The notes under the pieces were generated by a model that saw only the letters and a program-made list of their open reading frames with translations, had not been told where the DNA came from and did no database searches. Both the position numbers and the translations under genes were made by a program. Positions 15,631 to 23,963 of a stretch of 30,189 nt of DNA are shown here, one piece after another. How positions within the stretch are numbered: position 1 is the first letter of the stretch; every line of letters begins with the position of its first letter. The DNA is from SZUA-365 sp049663345 (GTDB lineage Bacteria > Bacteroidota > Ignavibacteria > SZUA-365): contig JBATDG010000049.1 of assembly GCA_049663345.1 (NCBI GenBank), positions 1-30,189 on the forward strand, read 5' to 3'.

Positions 15631-16815
15631 TCAATCGGGTACACCAAAATAGGCGAGGGTCATTGCTGTCATATCATCCGATTGACGGGCACCTCCGACG
15701 AAACGCTGCACGTCAGACACCACGAACTGCACAAGACGCTGTACCTCTCGGTCTGTTGCTGACCGCAACAGTATTTCAAGCCTATCATCGCCATATTCCT
15801 CCCTTTCCCGATTAAAAGCTTCCATGATGCCGTCCGTACTGAAAAACAGCATGTCGCCACGTTCGAGTGCGATATGGCGCTCTTCGTATCGACTGTTGAT
15901 GTCGACTCCGAGCACCGTTCCGCGGGAACGCGGCACCTGCCTGACATCCTTACCTGTAAGTAGATACGGCATGCCATGTCCTGCAGACGCATAGCGAAAA
16001 ATTCCATCATTAAAATCCAGCACCCCGTAAAAAAGGGATACAAACATGGAGGAAATGTTTTCCGCACTCAGATGCTGGTTGACGATTCCGAGGCAGTCCG
16101 CAGGGTTGGATTGCCGGGTGGCCTCGGCTTTCAGCAGCGCGCGCGTGGCAGACATGATCAGCGCGGCAGGCACGCCCTTACCCGCTACGTCGGCTATCGC
16201 AATGCCGAGTTCATGATCATTCAATAAAAAATAATCGTAGAAATCTCCACCTACCTGCAATGCTGCACGCATTTCAGCGTAGAGCGCAAACTGGCGGTAT
16301 TCCGGAAACGGTGGAAATTGCTTCGGAATAATAGCCTGCTGAATGCGGCTGGCGACCTCAAGTTCACTGTTCACCCGGTCGAGTTCCTCCTGGTTCACCT
16401 CCGCCTTGCGCAGTTCCTGCACATGGATAATGGTTTTCTCGATCGTGATTTCCAGATCCTCGAAATCTATCGGCTTCGTAACGAAATCGAAGGCGCCGCG
16501 ATTCATCGCCGTACGGATATTTCCCATGTCTCCATAAGCGGAGACAATGATTGTCTTGAAATCGTTTCGCTCTAGTTCACCCAGGTTGGCAAGGAGGGTC
16601 AGACCATCCATTACAGGCATGTTGATGTCACTGAGAATAACATCAATTCGTGCGCCGCTGTTGACTATGTCGAGAGCTTCCTTTCCGTTTGCCGCGAAAG
16701 AGAACTCATACGCACCATCACGGATTTTCCTCCGGAAGCGCTGACGTATGAGCAGCTCAAGATCAGGTTCATCGTCAACCACGAGAATATAGACCCGATT
16801 CCCGTCGTCTTCCAT
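15631..16815 (-). CDS. Response regulator with PP2C-type (RsbU/SpoIIE) phosphatase domain
   Basis: The 394-residue protein is a two-domain regulator. A receiver domain (about 8-125) has the acidic pair Asp14-Asp15, phospho-acceptor Asp63 (SDINMPVMDG), Ser92 and Lys114. A short coiled linker (about 130-165) leads to a PPM/SpoIIE phosphatase domain (about 175-394). Metal ligands are visible in GGDFYD (Asp191) and IADVAGKG (Asp209), with STDG and QSDDMT further on. By family knowledge, phosphorylation of the receiver by a histidine kinase changes phosphatase activity towards a phosphoserine STAS protein. The STAS protein two genes downstream is the obvious substrate. No histidine kinase is encoded nearby. 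It is the first gene of the operon, 43 bases before the binding-protein gene and 85 bases after the antiporter gene. Confidence 0.95.
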   Translation of the reverse strand: MEDDGNRVYILVVDDEPDLELLIRQRFRRKIRDGAYEFSFAANGKEALDIVNSGARIDVILSDINMPVMDGLTLLANLGELERNDFKTIIVSAYGDMGNIRTAMNRGAFDFVTKPIDFEDLEITIEKTIIHVQELRKAEVNQEELDRVNSELEVASRIQQAIIPKQFPPFPEYRQFALYAEMRAALQVGGDFYDYFLLNDHELGIAIADVAGKGVPAALIMSATRALLKAEATRQSNPADCLGIVNQHLSAENISSMFVSLFYGVLDFNDGIFRYASAGHGMPYLLTGKDVRQVPRSRGTVLGVDINSRYEERHIALERGDMLFFSTDGIMEAFNREREEYGDDRLEILLRSATDREVQRLVQFVVSDVQRFVGGARQSDDMTAMTLAYFGVPD

Positions 16816-16900
16816 TCTATCAATACCAGTTGTTTGTATCTGGTCAACATAGTGATTGGAAGGATAGAAATCAAAGCGTATTTATTTTTTCTTGCCTCGG

Positions 16901-19009
16901 CTACGGAAGACTCGGTTTGCCTCTCCAGAAGACCAGTCCCGCGAGGAGCGCCGTTCCGATTGCGAGTGAAACAAATGGCGAAACGCCGTAGGCTGAAGGG
17001 AGGAGTCCTCCGACGAGCGACACGCCGGCTACGGCAAGCGCATACGGAAGCTGCGTGCGCACGTGATCGATGTGGTCGCAGGCAGAAGCCATGGAACTGA
17101 GAATCGTCGTGTCGGATATCGGAGAGCAATGGTCGCCGAACACTGAGCCCGCGAGCACGGATCCTATTGTACCGAGGGCAATCACGTAGGCGGGATCAGC
17201 GGCAAGCCCGGCTTCCTGCCCGAGTACTACGGAGAGCGGAATGACTATGGGCATCATGATGCCCATGGTTCCCCAACTCGTGCCGGTTGCAAAACTGATG
17301 ACGGAAGCGACAATGAACGTCGCCGCAGGCAGCCACTGGGGAGGAAGGTTTCCTCTGAGAATCTGGACGAGAAAATCAGCCGTGTGAAGTTCTGCGGTGA
17401 TCTGTCCTATGCTCCACGCGAGCGTGAGAATCAGCATCGCAAGCAGCATTGATTTGAGACCGTTGAACCACGCATCCATCGCCTGTGAAATCCGCAGGAT
17501 GCGCTGTCCGACCGCGAGAGCGATCGCCACGACGCAGCTGAGCAGCGAGGCCCAAAGCAGCGCCTGATAGGAGTTCGCCTGTCCGATGACATTGCCGATG
17601 CTGAAATCCGTTCCTCCGGCCTGCGTGATAGCCTGCGAGCCGGTGTACCAGAGTCCGACCAGCGCACCGGCAACTACCACGAAGATGGGGATCGCCGCAT
17701 TCCACCAGTGGGGAACCACCCCTTCGTCGGGCATCACGGAAGAGGAATCCGTGAGATCCGTCGCCAGATGCGCCCCGTCGCGGAACAGCTTTCCTGTTCG
17801 CCTGGCGCGTTGTTCGGCGGCGGCCATCGGACCGAAATCACGTCCGCTGAAAGCAATCAGCGCACCGAACACCAGAGTCAGAATCGGATAGAAGCTGTAG
17901 GGCAGCATGTCGAGAAAGACGGCATAGGCGTTGTGCCCGACGAACTCCACGCTTTTCATCGCCGCGTCTATGAGGCCGACTTCGTAGCCGATCCAGGTGC
18001 TGACGAACAGCACTGCCGTTACCGGAGCCGCCGTCGCGTCCACAAGGAATGCGAGCTTTTCACGGGACACCTTCAGACGATCCGTTATCGGACGCATGGT
18101 ATTGCCGACGATCAGCGAATTCGCATAATCGTCGAAGAATATCACAAAGCCGAGCAGCCAGGTAGCCGCCTGTCCCCCGCGCGGCGTGCGCGCAATGCGC
18201 GTGAGCTTCTCGGCGATTCCAAACGTCCCGCCGCTTTTGGAAATGACGCCCACCATTCCGCCGAACAGCATGGAAAACGCAATTATGGATATGTGCTCAG
18301 GATTCGCGAGTGCGTTGATGATGTAATGGTCGAGCACGCGGAGGAATCCTCCGAAAGGGTCATAGTCGAAGACGAACACCGCTCCCAGCCAAACGCCCGC
18401 AAACAACGACACGATCACTTGCCGCAGCACCAACGCCAACACAATCGCCAGCAGCGGCGGCAGAATGCTCAGTATGCCCGGAATTGCCCGAAGCGAAGTA
18501 ACCGCTGTGGGAATCGCTGCAACAGCGTCATCCCCGGTCGCCGCCGGGAGGTCGCCTGCCGCGTCATCCCGAGTAGCTGCAGACAGTCCGGCGGATGCGT
18601 CATCCCCGCTTGCCGCTGCGAGGTCGTCTGCTGCGTCATCCCGAGTAGTCGCGCCGAAGTTCGCTGAAAGCGAACGGAGGCGGGACGTATCGAGGGACAG
18701 CAGCGCCACTCGTATCTCATTTTCTCCCGACTTCTCCACCGTTGCACTTTTCGTCCGATAGCGTCCTGCGACCAGCGCCGCTTTCTCGCCCTCCGGCAGC
18801 TGCAGACCCGAAATTTCGAGCGGACCCGACACCGCAGTATCCACAGCGCCGGACTTATCCACCGCCGTAACTTCCAGCACAAAATTCACACCCGACAAGA
18901 GCAGCGGCGGTGCATCGATGCGCAGTTCCTGTCCGTGAGCTATGGATAACAGACTGATGAGTCCGATAATAAAAACGATAATCCGCCTGCCGCCTGTAAG
19001 TCGCTGCAT
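16901..19009 (-). CDS. nhaC: NhaC-family Na+/H+ antiporter with N-terminal extracytoplasmic domain
   Basis: I choose the ATG at 19009 (702 residues) because it places a signal-like helix right after the start (RRIIVFIIGLISLLSIAHG). A beta-rich domain of about 75 residues follows (about 28-102), then a linker of about 70 residues (about 104-171) made of translated repeat DNA. From about residue 175 on, the multi-helix antiporter core shows FFDDYANSLIVG, ATAAPVTAVLFVSTWIGYE and SFATGTSWGTMGIMMPI, all typical of the NhaC family. It would exchange Na+ for H+ across the inner membrane. Some FCB relatives of NhaC carry comparable N-terminal domains, so the fusion itself is plausible; the repeat-built linker is unusual. 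It precedes the ABC operon on the same strand and may share its transcript. Confidence 0.92.
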   Translation of the reverse strand: MQRLTGGRRIIVFIIGLISLLSIAHGQELRIDAPPLLLSGVNFVLEVTAVDKSGAVDTAVSGPLEISGLQLPEGEKAALVAGRYRTKSATVEKSGENEIRVALLSLDTSRLRSLSANFGATTRDDAADDLAAASGDDASAGLSAATRDDAAGDLPAATGDDAVAAIPTAVTSLRAIPGILSILPPLLAIVLALVLRQVIVSLFAGVWLGAVFVFDYDPFGGFLRVLDHYIINALANPEHISIIAFSMLFGGMVGVISKSGGTFGIAEKLTRIARTPRGGQAATWLLGFVIFFDDYANSLIVGNTMRPITDRLKVSREKLAFLVDATAAPVTAVLFVSTWIGYEVGLIDAAMKSVEFVGHNAYAVFLDMLPYSFYPILTLVFGALIAFSGRDFGPMAAAEQRARRTGKLFRDGAHLATDLTDSSSVMPDEGVVPHWWNAAIPIFVVVAGALVGLWYTGSQAITQAGGTDFSIGNVIGQANSYQALLWASLLSCVVAIALAVGQRILRISQAMDAWFNGLKSMLLAMLILTLAWSIGQITAELHTADFLVQILRGNLPPQWLPAATFIVASVISFATGTSWGTMGIMMPIVIPLSVVLGQEAGLAADPAYVIALGTIGSVLAGSVFGDHCSPISDTTILSSMASACDHIDHVRTQLPYALAVAGVSLVGGLLPSAYGVSPFVSLAIGTALLAGLVFWRGKPSLP
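18522..18700. repeat. Dispersed repeat inserted in the antiporter gene, expanded at 36-bp period
   Basis: Four GCGTCATCCC-like starts lie at 18525, 18561, 18597 and 18633, exactly 36 bases apart, encoding four 12-residue units of the type DDAAGDLPAATG. The adjoining stretch at about 18645-18700 contains TCGCTGAAAGCGA and GGCGGGACGTATCGAGGGAC. Read together on the minus strand, this is the form of the dispersed CGGGATGAC-type intergenic repeat seen in many FCB genomes. Everything stays in frame with the antiporter. Confidence 0.85.
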
Positions 19010-19110
19010 ATCACTTGTGTCTGGTGGAACAGCGTGCAAAATCGCTTCCCACGGTCTTTCATGCAAATGGCCACATAATCGACAGCCCGGAACATCCGAT
19101 CCTTCGATCG

Positions 19111-19192
19111 TTTCCCCCCCCCCTTCACCTCTTCACCTCTTCACCTCTTTACCTTTTCACCTTTTCACCTTTCCCCTCTTTCCATTTGCGAA
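19111..19192. repeat. Poly-C tract and TTCACCTCT tandem array
   Basis: Ten consecutive C bases (19114-19123) lead into about seven units of TTCACCTCT/TTCACCTT, all pyrimidine-rich on the plus strand. The array sits between the divergent antiporter and thioredoxin-like genes, about 50 bases before the thioredoxin-like start codon. Confidence 0.85.
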
Positions 19193-19201
19193 GCAACTCC
19201 C

Positions 19202-19209
19202 TAGATTGA
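19202..19209 (+). promoter_or_regulatory. Possible -7 element TAGATTGA
   Basis: TAGATTGA lies 29 bases before the ATG at 19239, at the same distance as the other TAnnTTTG-like elements in the window. The match to TAnnTTTG is imperfect. Confidence 0.3.
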
Positions 19210-19238
19210 AAGCATTCGTATCACAACAGAAAAAGAAT

Positions 19239-19787
19239 ATGTCTCCCACCTATTCCAACCAGATGCCCGAAGGCACCATGATGCCTGCGTTCGAACTACC
19301 GGGAACGGACGGCAACACCTATTCCCCATCGTCCTTCGCTGATGCGGAAATCCTCGTCGTTGAGTTCACCTGCAACCACTGTCCCTACGCCATTGCGGTG
19401 GAGGACCGCCTGATCCAGCTGCAAGCGGATTTTGTAGCGAAGGGCGTGCAGTTCATTCTGATCAATGCCAACGACGCGGTGCAATATCCCGAGGATTCAT
19501 TCCCGAACATGGTGCTTCGGGCAACCGAAAAGCACTTCCCGTTTCCGTATCTCTACGACGAAACACAGGAAGCCGGGCGCGCCTACAATGCAGCCTGCAC
19601 CCCTGATGTTTTTGTTTTCGACAGCCGGCGCATTCTGCGCTACAACGGACGCATAGACGACAACTGGCAGCAGCCCGACCAGGTCACGCAGCAGGATCTG
19701 CGCATCGTGCTTGAGGATGTTCTCGCCGGACGCGACATCAGCATCGACCCCGTTCCCTCGATCGGCTGTTCTATTAAGTGGAAGTGA
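19239..19787 (+). CDS. Thioredoxin-like/peroxiredoxin-fold protein
   Basis: The 182-residue protein starts at the ATG at 19239; the longer open frame upstream only reads through the pyrimidine array. It has the AhpC/TSA-redoxin fold with CNHC (Cys45, Cys48) in VEFTCNHCPY. A further Cys120 precedes the cis-proline-like TPDVFVFD segment. This FTCNHCPY subgroup is common and annotated as thioredoxin family or redoxin. The C-terminal CSIKWK is also a hallmark of it. No export signal is visible, so it is probably cytoplasmic. Its substrate is not known. It is transcribed divergently from the antiporter and converges on a small membrane-protein gene six bases away. Confidence 0.92.
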   Translation: MSPTYSNQMPEGTMMPAFELPGTDGNTYSPSSFADAEILVVEFTCNHCPYAIAVEDRLIQLQADFVAKGVQFILINANDAVQYPEDSFPNMVLRATEKHFPFPYLYDETQEAGRAYNAACTPDVFVFDSRRILRYNGRIDDNWQQPDQVTQQDLRIVLEDVLAGRDISIDPVPSIGCSIKWK

Positions 19788-19793
19788 CCGCGG

Positions 19794-20243
19794 TCACCCG
19801 GTGTGAGTGGAAGGAGCGGCTGATCTTTTTTCCGCCCGCCGCTGTATGGGAAAAATCAACTCGCTTGCCGCTAAACCGACGACGTAGGCAGAGATCTGGG
19901 GCCAGCCTGCGAGGAAGCCGAGGGACTCGGCTGACGGCCAGGTATATGCTCCTTTAAGACTGAAACCTGCAAACGCAATAATGAAGCCGGCAATGAGATA
20001 CCATTTCCGCTTCGCACCGCGTGGGTATGGGTAAGTGGCGCAGCGGAAGAAGATGAAGCCCACCGCCGCATGAAGCAGCATGAAAGGGAGCGGTGCTTCA
20101 AGAACATACATGGAGGCGATCGCACTGACGAGTGCCAACGCAAGAAACCACCCCGCTCCTTTCCTATCGACGCTGAACAGCGGCTGACGGTCAGCTTCGG
20201 GATCAGGACGTCCGGAGGCTTCAGGTGAAAGCTCTTGATCCAT
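19794..20243 (-). CDS. Four-helix membrane protein of unknown function
   Basis: I choose the ATG at 20243 (149 residues) because GGAG lies eight bases upstream; the open frame extends nine codons further. A hydrophilic N-terminal stretch of about 30 residues is followed by about four hydrophobic segments at roughly 33-50, 52-66, 80-98 and 112-132. The positive loop YPRGAKRKWY lies between helices 2 and 3. I do not recognise the family. It lies downstream of another membrane-protein gene on the same strand, but 163 bases and its own promoter-like element separate them. Confidence 0.7.
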   Translation of the reverse strand: MDQELSPEASGRPDPEADRQPLFSVDRKGAGWFLALALVSAIASMYVLEAPLPFMLLHAAVGFIFFRCATYPYPRGAKRKWYLIAGFIIAFAGFSLKGAYTWPSAESLGFLAGWPQISAYVVGLAASELIFPIQRRAEKRSAAPSTHTG

Positions 20244-20276
20244 GCTCACACTCCAAATACTGGATATCATTATGCG

Positions 20277-20284
20277 GAAATATA
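20277..20284 (-). promoter_or_regulatory. Promoter-like TATATTTC element
   Basis: On the minus strand TATATTTC ends 34 bases before the ATG at 20243. The identical octamer lies 35 bases before the start of the next gene upstream (21108). Confidence 0.45.
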
Positions 20285-20406
20285 CTGTTCCCCCTCCCTG
20301 TCTGCAACTGGTGGAAATTTGCCACCAGTGGTGGCGGCACGGTCAAGCATCTTCCCTGACAGACCGCCTCCGCACTGAGCGCGTCAACATATTTCAGATA
20401 GAATTC

Positions 20407-21108
20407 TCAGGCTGCGCTTGCTGTGTTCCGAATCTCACGCGCCCCTTTTCGCAGGCTCAGCAGCCAGATAAGCCCGATAATAAACGGGGACCACATCAGG
20501 AAGAGCACGATACCCCAGATGTCTTCAGTGAACGCGGCGTACAATCCAAACGCGGCGAGGCCGATCATCATGGCGAGCATAATCAGCGGAACGATGAGTC
20601 CCATTTTCACTGCATGCAAACGTATATGCGCCATGAGTTTCGAATCCCCTGCTGTCTGAAATCGTAATTGCTCCTCCCGGTCGTGCCGCATCAATTCGAT
20701 CGAGCGAAGTATCTGCCTCTCAATGCGCGGCAGCATAACCAGGATCAGACCTAGTACCATTGCAGAAACACCGGGCCAGATCCCGAGGAAAAGCCAGAGA
20801 CCGGGCTCGGGGATAGTCAGATTCGCAATGATCATAAGGCCCGCGGGGAAAAAAAATGCAGCTCGGAAATCCAATGCGTGCATTCTATCATCAAAAATAA
20901 TTGAAGCCGCGCCGTACCCCAGGCCGTAAAGGAAGGCGCAGATGATAAACAGCGCCGGAACGGGCTGAACAATATGGGATGCTGCAAGCGAGATAAGCAG
21001 CACGACTGCAAGTCCGACAGACACCCGTTTGATCTTGCGGATGCGCCCTTCAAGACCCGGCGCTACATCAACACCCTCATATTCTGCAAACCGTCGTTCG
21101 TCAGCCAT
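20407..21108 (-). CDS. Membrane protein of unknown function
   Basis: Starting at the ATG at 21108 the protein has 233 residues; the open frame reaches 21177, but the added leader is poor. A charged N-terminus of about 28 residues is followed by pairs of hydrophobic helices at about 29-46, 48-65, 78-94 and 99-120. A charged cytoplasmic-like segment (about 122-155, rich in Arg and Glu) and two more helices at about 162-183 and 190-215 come next. The six-helix layout with a central charged loop does not let me name a family. A TATATTTC element lies 35 bases upstream. Confidence 0.75.
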   Translation of the reverse strand: MADERRFAEYEGVDVAPGLEGRIRKIKRVSVGLAVVLLISLAASHIVQPVPALFIICAFLYGLGYGAASIIFDDRMHALDFRAAFFFPAGLMIIANLTIPEPGLWLFLGIWPGVSAMVLGLILVMLPRIERQILRSIELMRHDREEQLRFQTAGDSKLMAHIRLHAVKMGLIVPLIMLAMMIGLAAFGLYAAFTEDIWGIVLFLMWSPFIIGLIWLLSLRKGAREIRNTASAA

Positions 21109-21142
21109 CACGCCAATCCCGGATACTGGATAAACACGTGTG

Positions 21143-21150
21143 GAAATATA
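21143..21150 (-). promoter_or_regulatory. Promoter-like TATATTTC element
   Basis: TATATTTC on the minus strand ends 35 bases before the ATG at 21108 and matches the element before the gene at 20243 in sequence and distance. Confidence 0.45.
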
Positions 21151-21177
21151 GAGACGGGGTGAATAAAACGAAAACAC

Positions 21178-21450
21178 CCCGTCCTAACGTCTAATCCTCC
21201 GGGCGAACCGACGAGAAGGGCGAAACGCCATCCCGGTCGGCGAGACCGGCCTCGGACGGACGTTCAGCCTGGACTGGAAGGTGGTTCGCCCCTACCGGGG
21301 GGTGGGACGTTCTAACGGCCTTACGTCTTTACGTCTTTACGTCTTTACGTCCTAACGTCCTAACGTCTTTACGTCCTAACGTCTTTACGTCCTAACGTCC
21401 TAACGATCCTAACGCCCTAACGATCCTAACGTCCTAACGTCTTTTCGCAA
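21178..21450. repeat. GGGCGAACC inverted-repeat element and (ACGTCCTA/ACGTCTTT)n array
   Basis: This fills most of the 342-base gap between the membrane-protein gene and the TonB receptor gene. A 91-base element is bounded by GGGCGAACC (21201-21209) and its complement GGTTCGCCC (21283-21291). From about 21318 to 21443 come about 15 units of the 8-mers TTACGTCT and TAACGTCC in mixed order, with two 9-base units. The array ends a few bases before the receptor's stop codon. An isolated unit also lies at 21181-21193. Confidence 0.9.
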
Positions 21451-23859
21451 TTAAAACGTCAGATGCAGGGCGGCAATGAAATTGCGGCCGGGAGCAGTGA
21501 TGCCCGAAGAGTAAGGACGATAGCGCTTGTCCGCGATATTCTCCACACCAAGACTCAGCCGCAGCAGATCCGAGATCTGGTAGCGCGCCTTGAGGTTGTA
21601 GATCGTCCAGGCGGGACTATAGGGATTGCCCTGCCCATCGAGCGCGTAGAGATAGTCGCGTCCTTCGAGCTGTTCACCCAGACCTTCGAATGGCACCTCG
21701 CCATTGTACACGGCAGCGAACTCGGCCTCGAAGCGATGCCGGTTGTACATGAGCCGCGTGACTCCGAACCACGGCGCGGAGTGGCGCAGGGGCGCGGTGC
21801 TGCCGTCGTCGAGCTGCTCCTCGCCCTTCTGCCAGTTGAAATGCGAGATGATGCGGAAGCCGTAGCCGATGTGGCATTCCACCGACGCCTGCACGCCCTT
21901 CACCCAGGCGTCCGCCGCATTCTGAATCGCTTCCACCTTGCTCAATTCCCCGTCATACATGATGCTGTCCATGCCGTTGAACTGATAGTTGCGGCGCACC
22001 AGCGCATCCTTCAGCCAGGTGTAGTAGCCGGTGACTTCGATGCGGAGGATATCGTCAAAGCGGTGGTTGAGCCCGGCCTCAAGGTTGGTAGCGTACTCCG
22101 GCGTGAGATCGGGATTCGGCACCACCACAGCGCCGGGAGCGGAATCGAACACCTTTCCGGCATCATCGACATTCGGTGCACGGAAGCCGTTGGCGAAATT
22201 CAGCGTCAGCTGCGTTTCGTCCTGCAGAGCCAGGATCGCGCCCACGCTGCCGTTGAATGCCGCGTTGCGCATGCTCGCTTCCGTGAACGGGAAGGGATAA
22301 AAGGTGGGATCGAATTTCGAATCAAGGGAAACGTAATTGTAGCGCAGGCCGGATTGAATTGTGAGAATCTCGCCGAGCTGGTTGCGGTAATTCACATAGG
22401 CCGCGAGTGAGCTCCAGGTACTGCTTCCGGGATAGCGGCTGGGACCCGGCACAATCACACCCGTTGCGATATCCTCATCCTCGCCGGTGGACGCCACATC
22501 GTTGAAGAGTCCCTCCACGCCGTAATTCAGCACCTGCCGCTTGGTGAGGGATTTGGTGAAATCGAGGTTTGCAGAAAGCACGTCCACTTGTTCGTCGCGA
22601 TGCCGGAGCGTGGTTTTTCCAAAATCCCGGTCATGCCGGCTTTCTTCGAAATACTGATACGCGAGCGTGGCATGGAGCTGATCGTAAAATCCGCCGCCAT
22701 CGCTGTGCACTATGTTGAGCGCGTGCATCATCCAGATTTGCGGACCGTAATACCAATCGCCGGAACGCAGGCCGTCGCCTTTGGGGCGCAGCAGACGATC
22801 ATAGCGCGGATACTCCGACGTGCGTGAGTAATGCGCGCCGTAGGTGATATCCCACTTGTCGTTGGGACTGAAGCGAATCTTCTGCATGAAATTGAGCTGT
22901 TGATACCCGCTCGCAATCTGCTTTTCCGGATCGGGGTTGGCGACCACGGTGTCGCGTCCGCCCACGCGCGTTTGATAGCGGCTGCGCAAATAATCGTCGG
23001 GACCATCGCCGCCCATCCACAGATCATCGAAATCCGAAAAACTCACGCTGCTGAGGAACCCCCACTTGCGGAGACCGAACATCAGATCTACGTGTCCTGT
23101 TTTCTCCATGTTGGCGGTGGATGTGCGGAGCGTGGCATTGCCGGCAAACAGCATGCGGTCGCTGCCGGACAGCCTTGGATCCAGCGTCGTGAAGCTCATC
23201 ACTCCACCTATGGCGTCGCTTCCGTACATGACCGAACCGGGACCGAACACCACCTCCGTGCGTTCGAGCGCAAGCGGATCGATGGAAATAACATTCTGCA
23301 CGTTGCCGCTGCGGAAAATCGCTGTGTTCATGCGCACGCCGTCGACCGCCATAAGAACGCGATTGGTGGCGAAGCCGCGCAGCATCGGGCTTCCGCCTCC
23401 GAGCTGGCTTTTCTGAATGTACACCTGTCCGGAAGCCCCGAGCATATCCGCCGCGGTTTGCGGACTCTCCCGCTCCACGTCCGTCGGATGCATGGTGAGC
23501 GTGCGGTTGGGAATTTCGCTCTGCTGCAGGGTCCACCGCGTCGCGGAAACAATAACCTCGCCGGTACGAAACGGCGTTTCCTCCATGTACAGCGTCATCG
23601 CGGCAGCGGTAAGCGCTTCGTAGCTGCGCAACTGCGGACGATAGCCAAGCAGATCGAAGCGGATGCTGTCGGCCCCGCGGAACCCGGTGAGATCCACCTG
23701 CCCGCGAATATCGGAGCGGGCGAGCGTTTTTGTCTGGCCGGAATATATTGAAACGTCCGCGAGCGGCCGGCCGGTCACATTGTCGCGGATGGTCAGGACC
23801 TGCGCCTGCGCAAACATTGCGCCAAAGAGCAGCATCCCGAAAATGATGCATGATTTCAT
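21451..23859 (-). CDS. TonB-dependent outer membrane receptor
   Basis: The 802-residue protein has a signal peptide (about 1-19, ending FAQA), a carboxypeptidase-regulatory-like beta domain (about 21-90), and a plug domain (about 110-230). The plug shows the MLGASGQVYIQKSQLGGGS and MLRGFATNRVLMAVDGVRMN segments and GPGSVMYGSDAIGGV. A 22-strand barrel follows and ends with an aromatic residue (HLTF). The plug resembles that of haem/haemoglobin-type and metal-chelate receptors, but the ligand cannot be fixed from sequence. An AAGGA ribosome binding site supports the ATG at 23859. It follows a small exported-protein gene by 104 bases, and the operator-like palindrome before that gene probably controls both. 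Confidence 0.94.
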   Translation of the reverse strand: MKSCIIFGMLLFGAMFAQAQVLTIRDNVTGRPLADVSIYSGQTKTLARSDIRGQVDLTGFRGADSIRFDLLGYRPQLRSYEALTAAAMTLYMEETPFRTGEVIVSATRWTLQQSEIPNRTLTMHPTDVERESPQTAADMLGASGQVYIQKSQLGGGSPMLRGFATNRVLMAVDGVRMNTAIFRSGNVQNVISIDPLALERTEVVFGPGSVMYGSDAIGGVMSFTTLDPRLSGSDRMLFAGNATLRTSTANMEKTGHVDLMFGLRKWGFLSSVSFSDFDDLWMGGDGPDDYLRSRYQTRVGGRDTVVANPDPEKQIASGYQQLNFMQKIRFSPNDKWDITYGAHYSRTSEYPRYDRLLRPKGDGLRSGDWYYGPQIWMMHALNIVHSDGGGFYDQLHATLAYQYFEESRHDRDFGKTTLRHRDEQVDVLSANLDFTKSLTKRQVLNYGVEGLFNDVASTGEDEDIATGVIVPGPSRYPGSSTWSSLAAYVNYRNQLGEILTIQSGLRYNYVSLDSKFDPTFYPFPFTEASMRNAAFNGSVGAILALQDETQLTLNFANGFRAPNVDDAGKVFDSAPGAVVVPNPDLTPEYATNLEAGLNHRFDDILRIEVTGYYTWLKDALVRRNYQFNGMDSIMYDGELSKVEAIQNAADAWVKGVQASVECHIGYGFRIISHFNWQKGEEQLDDGSTAPLRHSAPWFGVTRLMYNRHRFEAEFAAVYNGEVPFEGLGEQLEGRDYLYALDGQGNPYSPAWTIYNLKARYQISDLLRLSLGVENIADKRYRPYSSGITAPGRNFIAALHLTF

Positions 23860-23963
23860 GTCTGATCCTTTGATGAGAAATAGTGTTCACGGAAAATCAC
23901 GGCCCCATTCAAGCGCACGCCAAGCGCGGCTGAACGAAGCTCTCCATGGTTTTGGAATGAGGA

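Noticed and set aside
16816..16860. TTGACC-16-TATTGA on the minus strand before the response regulator gene
   Set aside because: The -10-like hexamer ends only a few bases before the ATG, which would make a leaderless transcript; too weak to call as a promoter.
17708..18667. 319-codon plus-strand frame
   Set aside because: Antisense to the antiporter; its end translates the inserted repeat and shows no protein-like pattern.
20309..20329. CTGGTGG/CCACCAG hairpin between two membrane-protein genes
   Set aside because: Stem is 7 bp with no T-run on the minus strand, so it was not called a terminator.
21318..21443. CRISPR-like look of the 8-base array
   Set aside because: Units are contiguous with no spacers and no cas genes are present.
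21463..23751. Long plus-strand frames of 315 and 306 codons
   Set aside because: Shadows of the TonB receptor with compositions typical of antisense frames in GC-rich genes.
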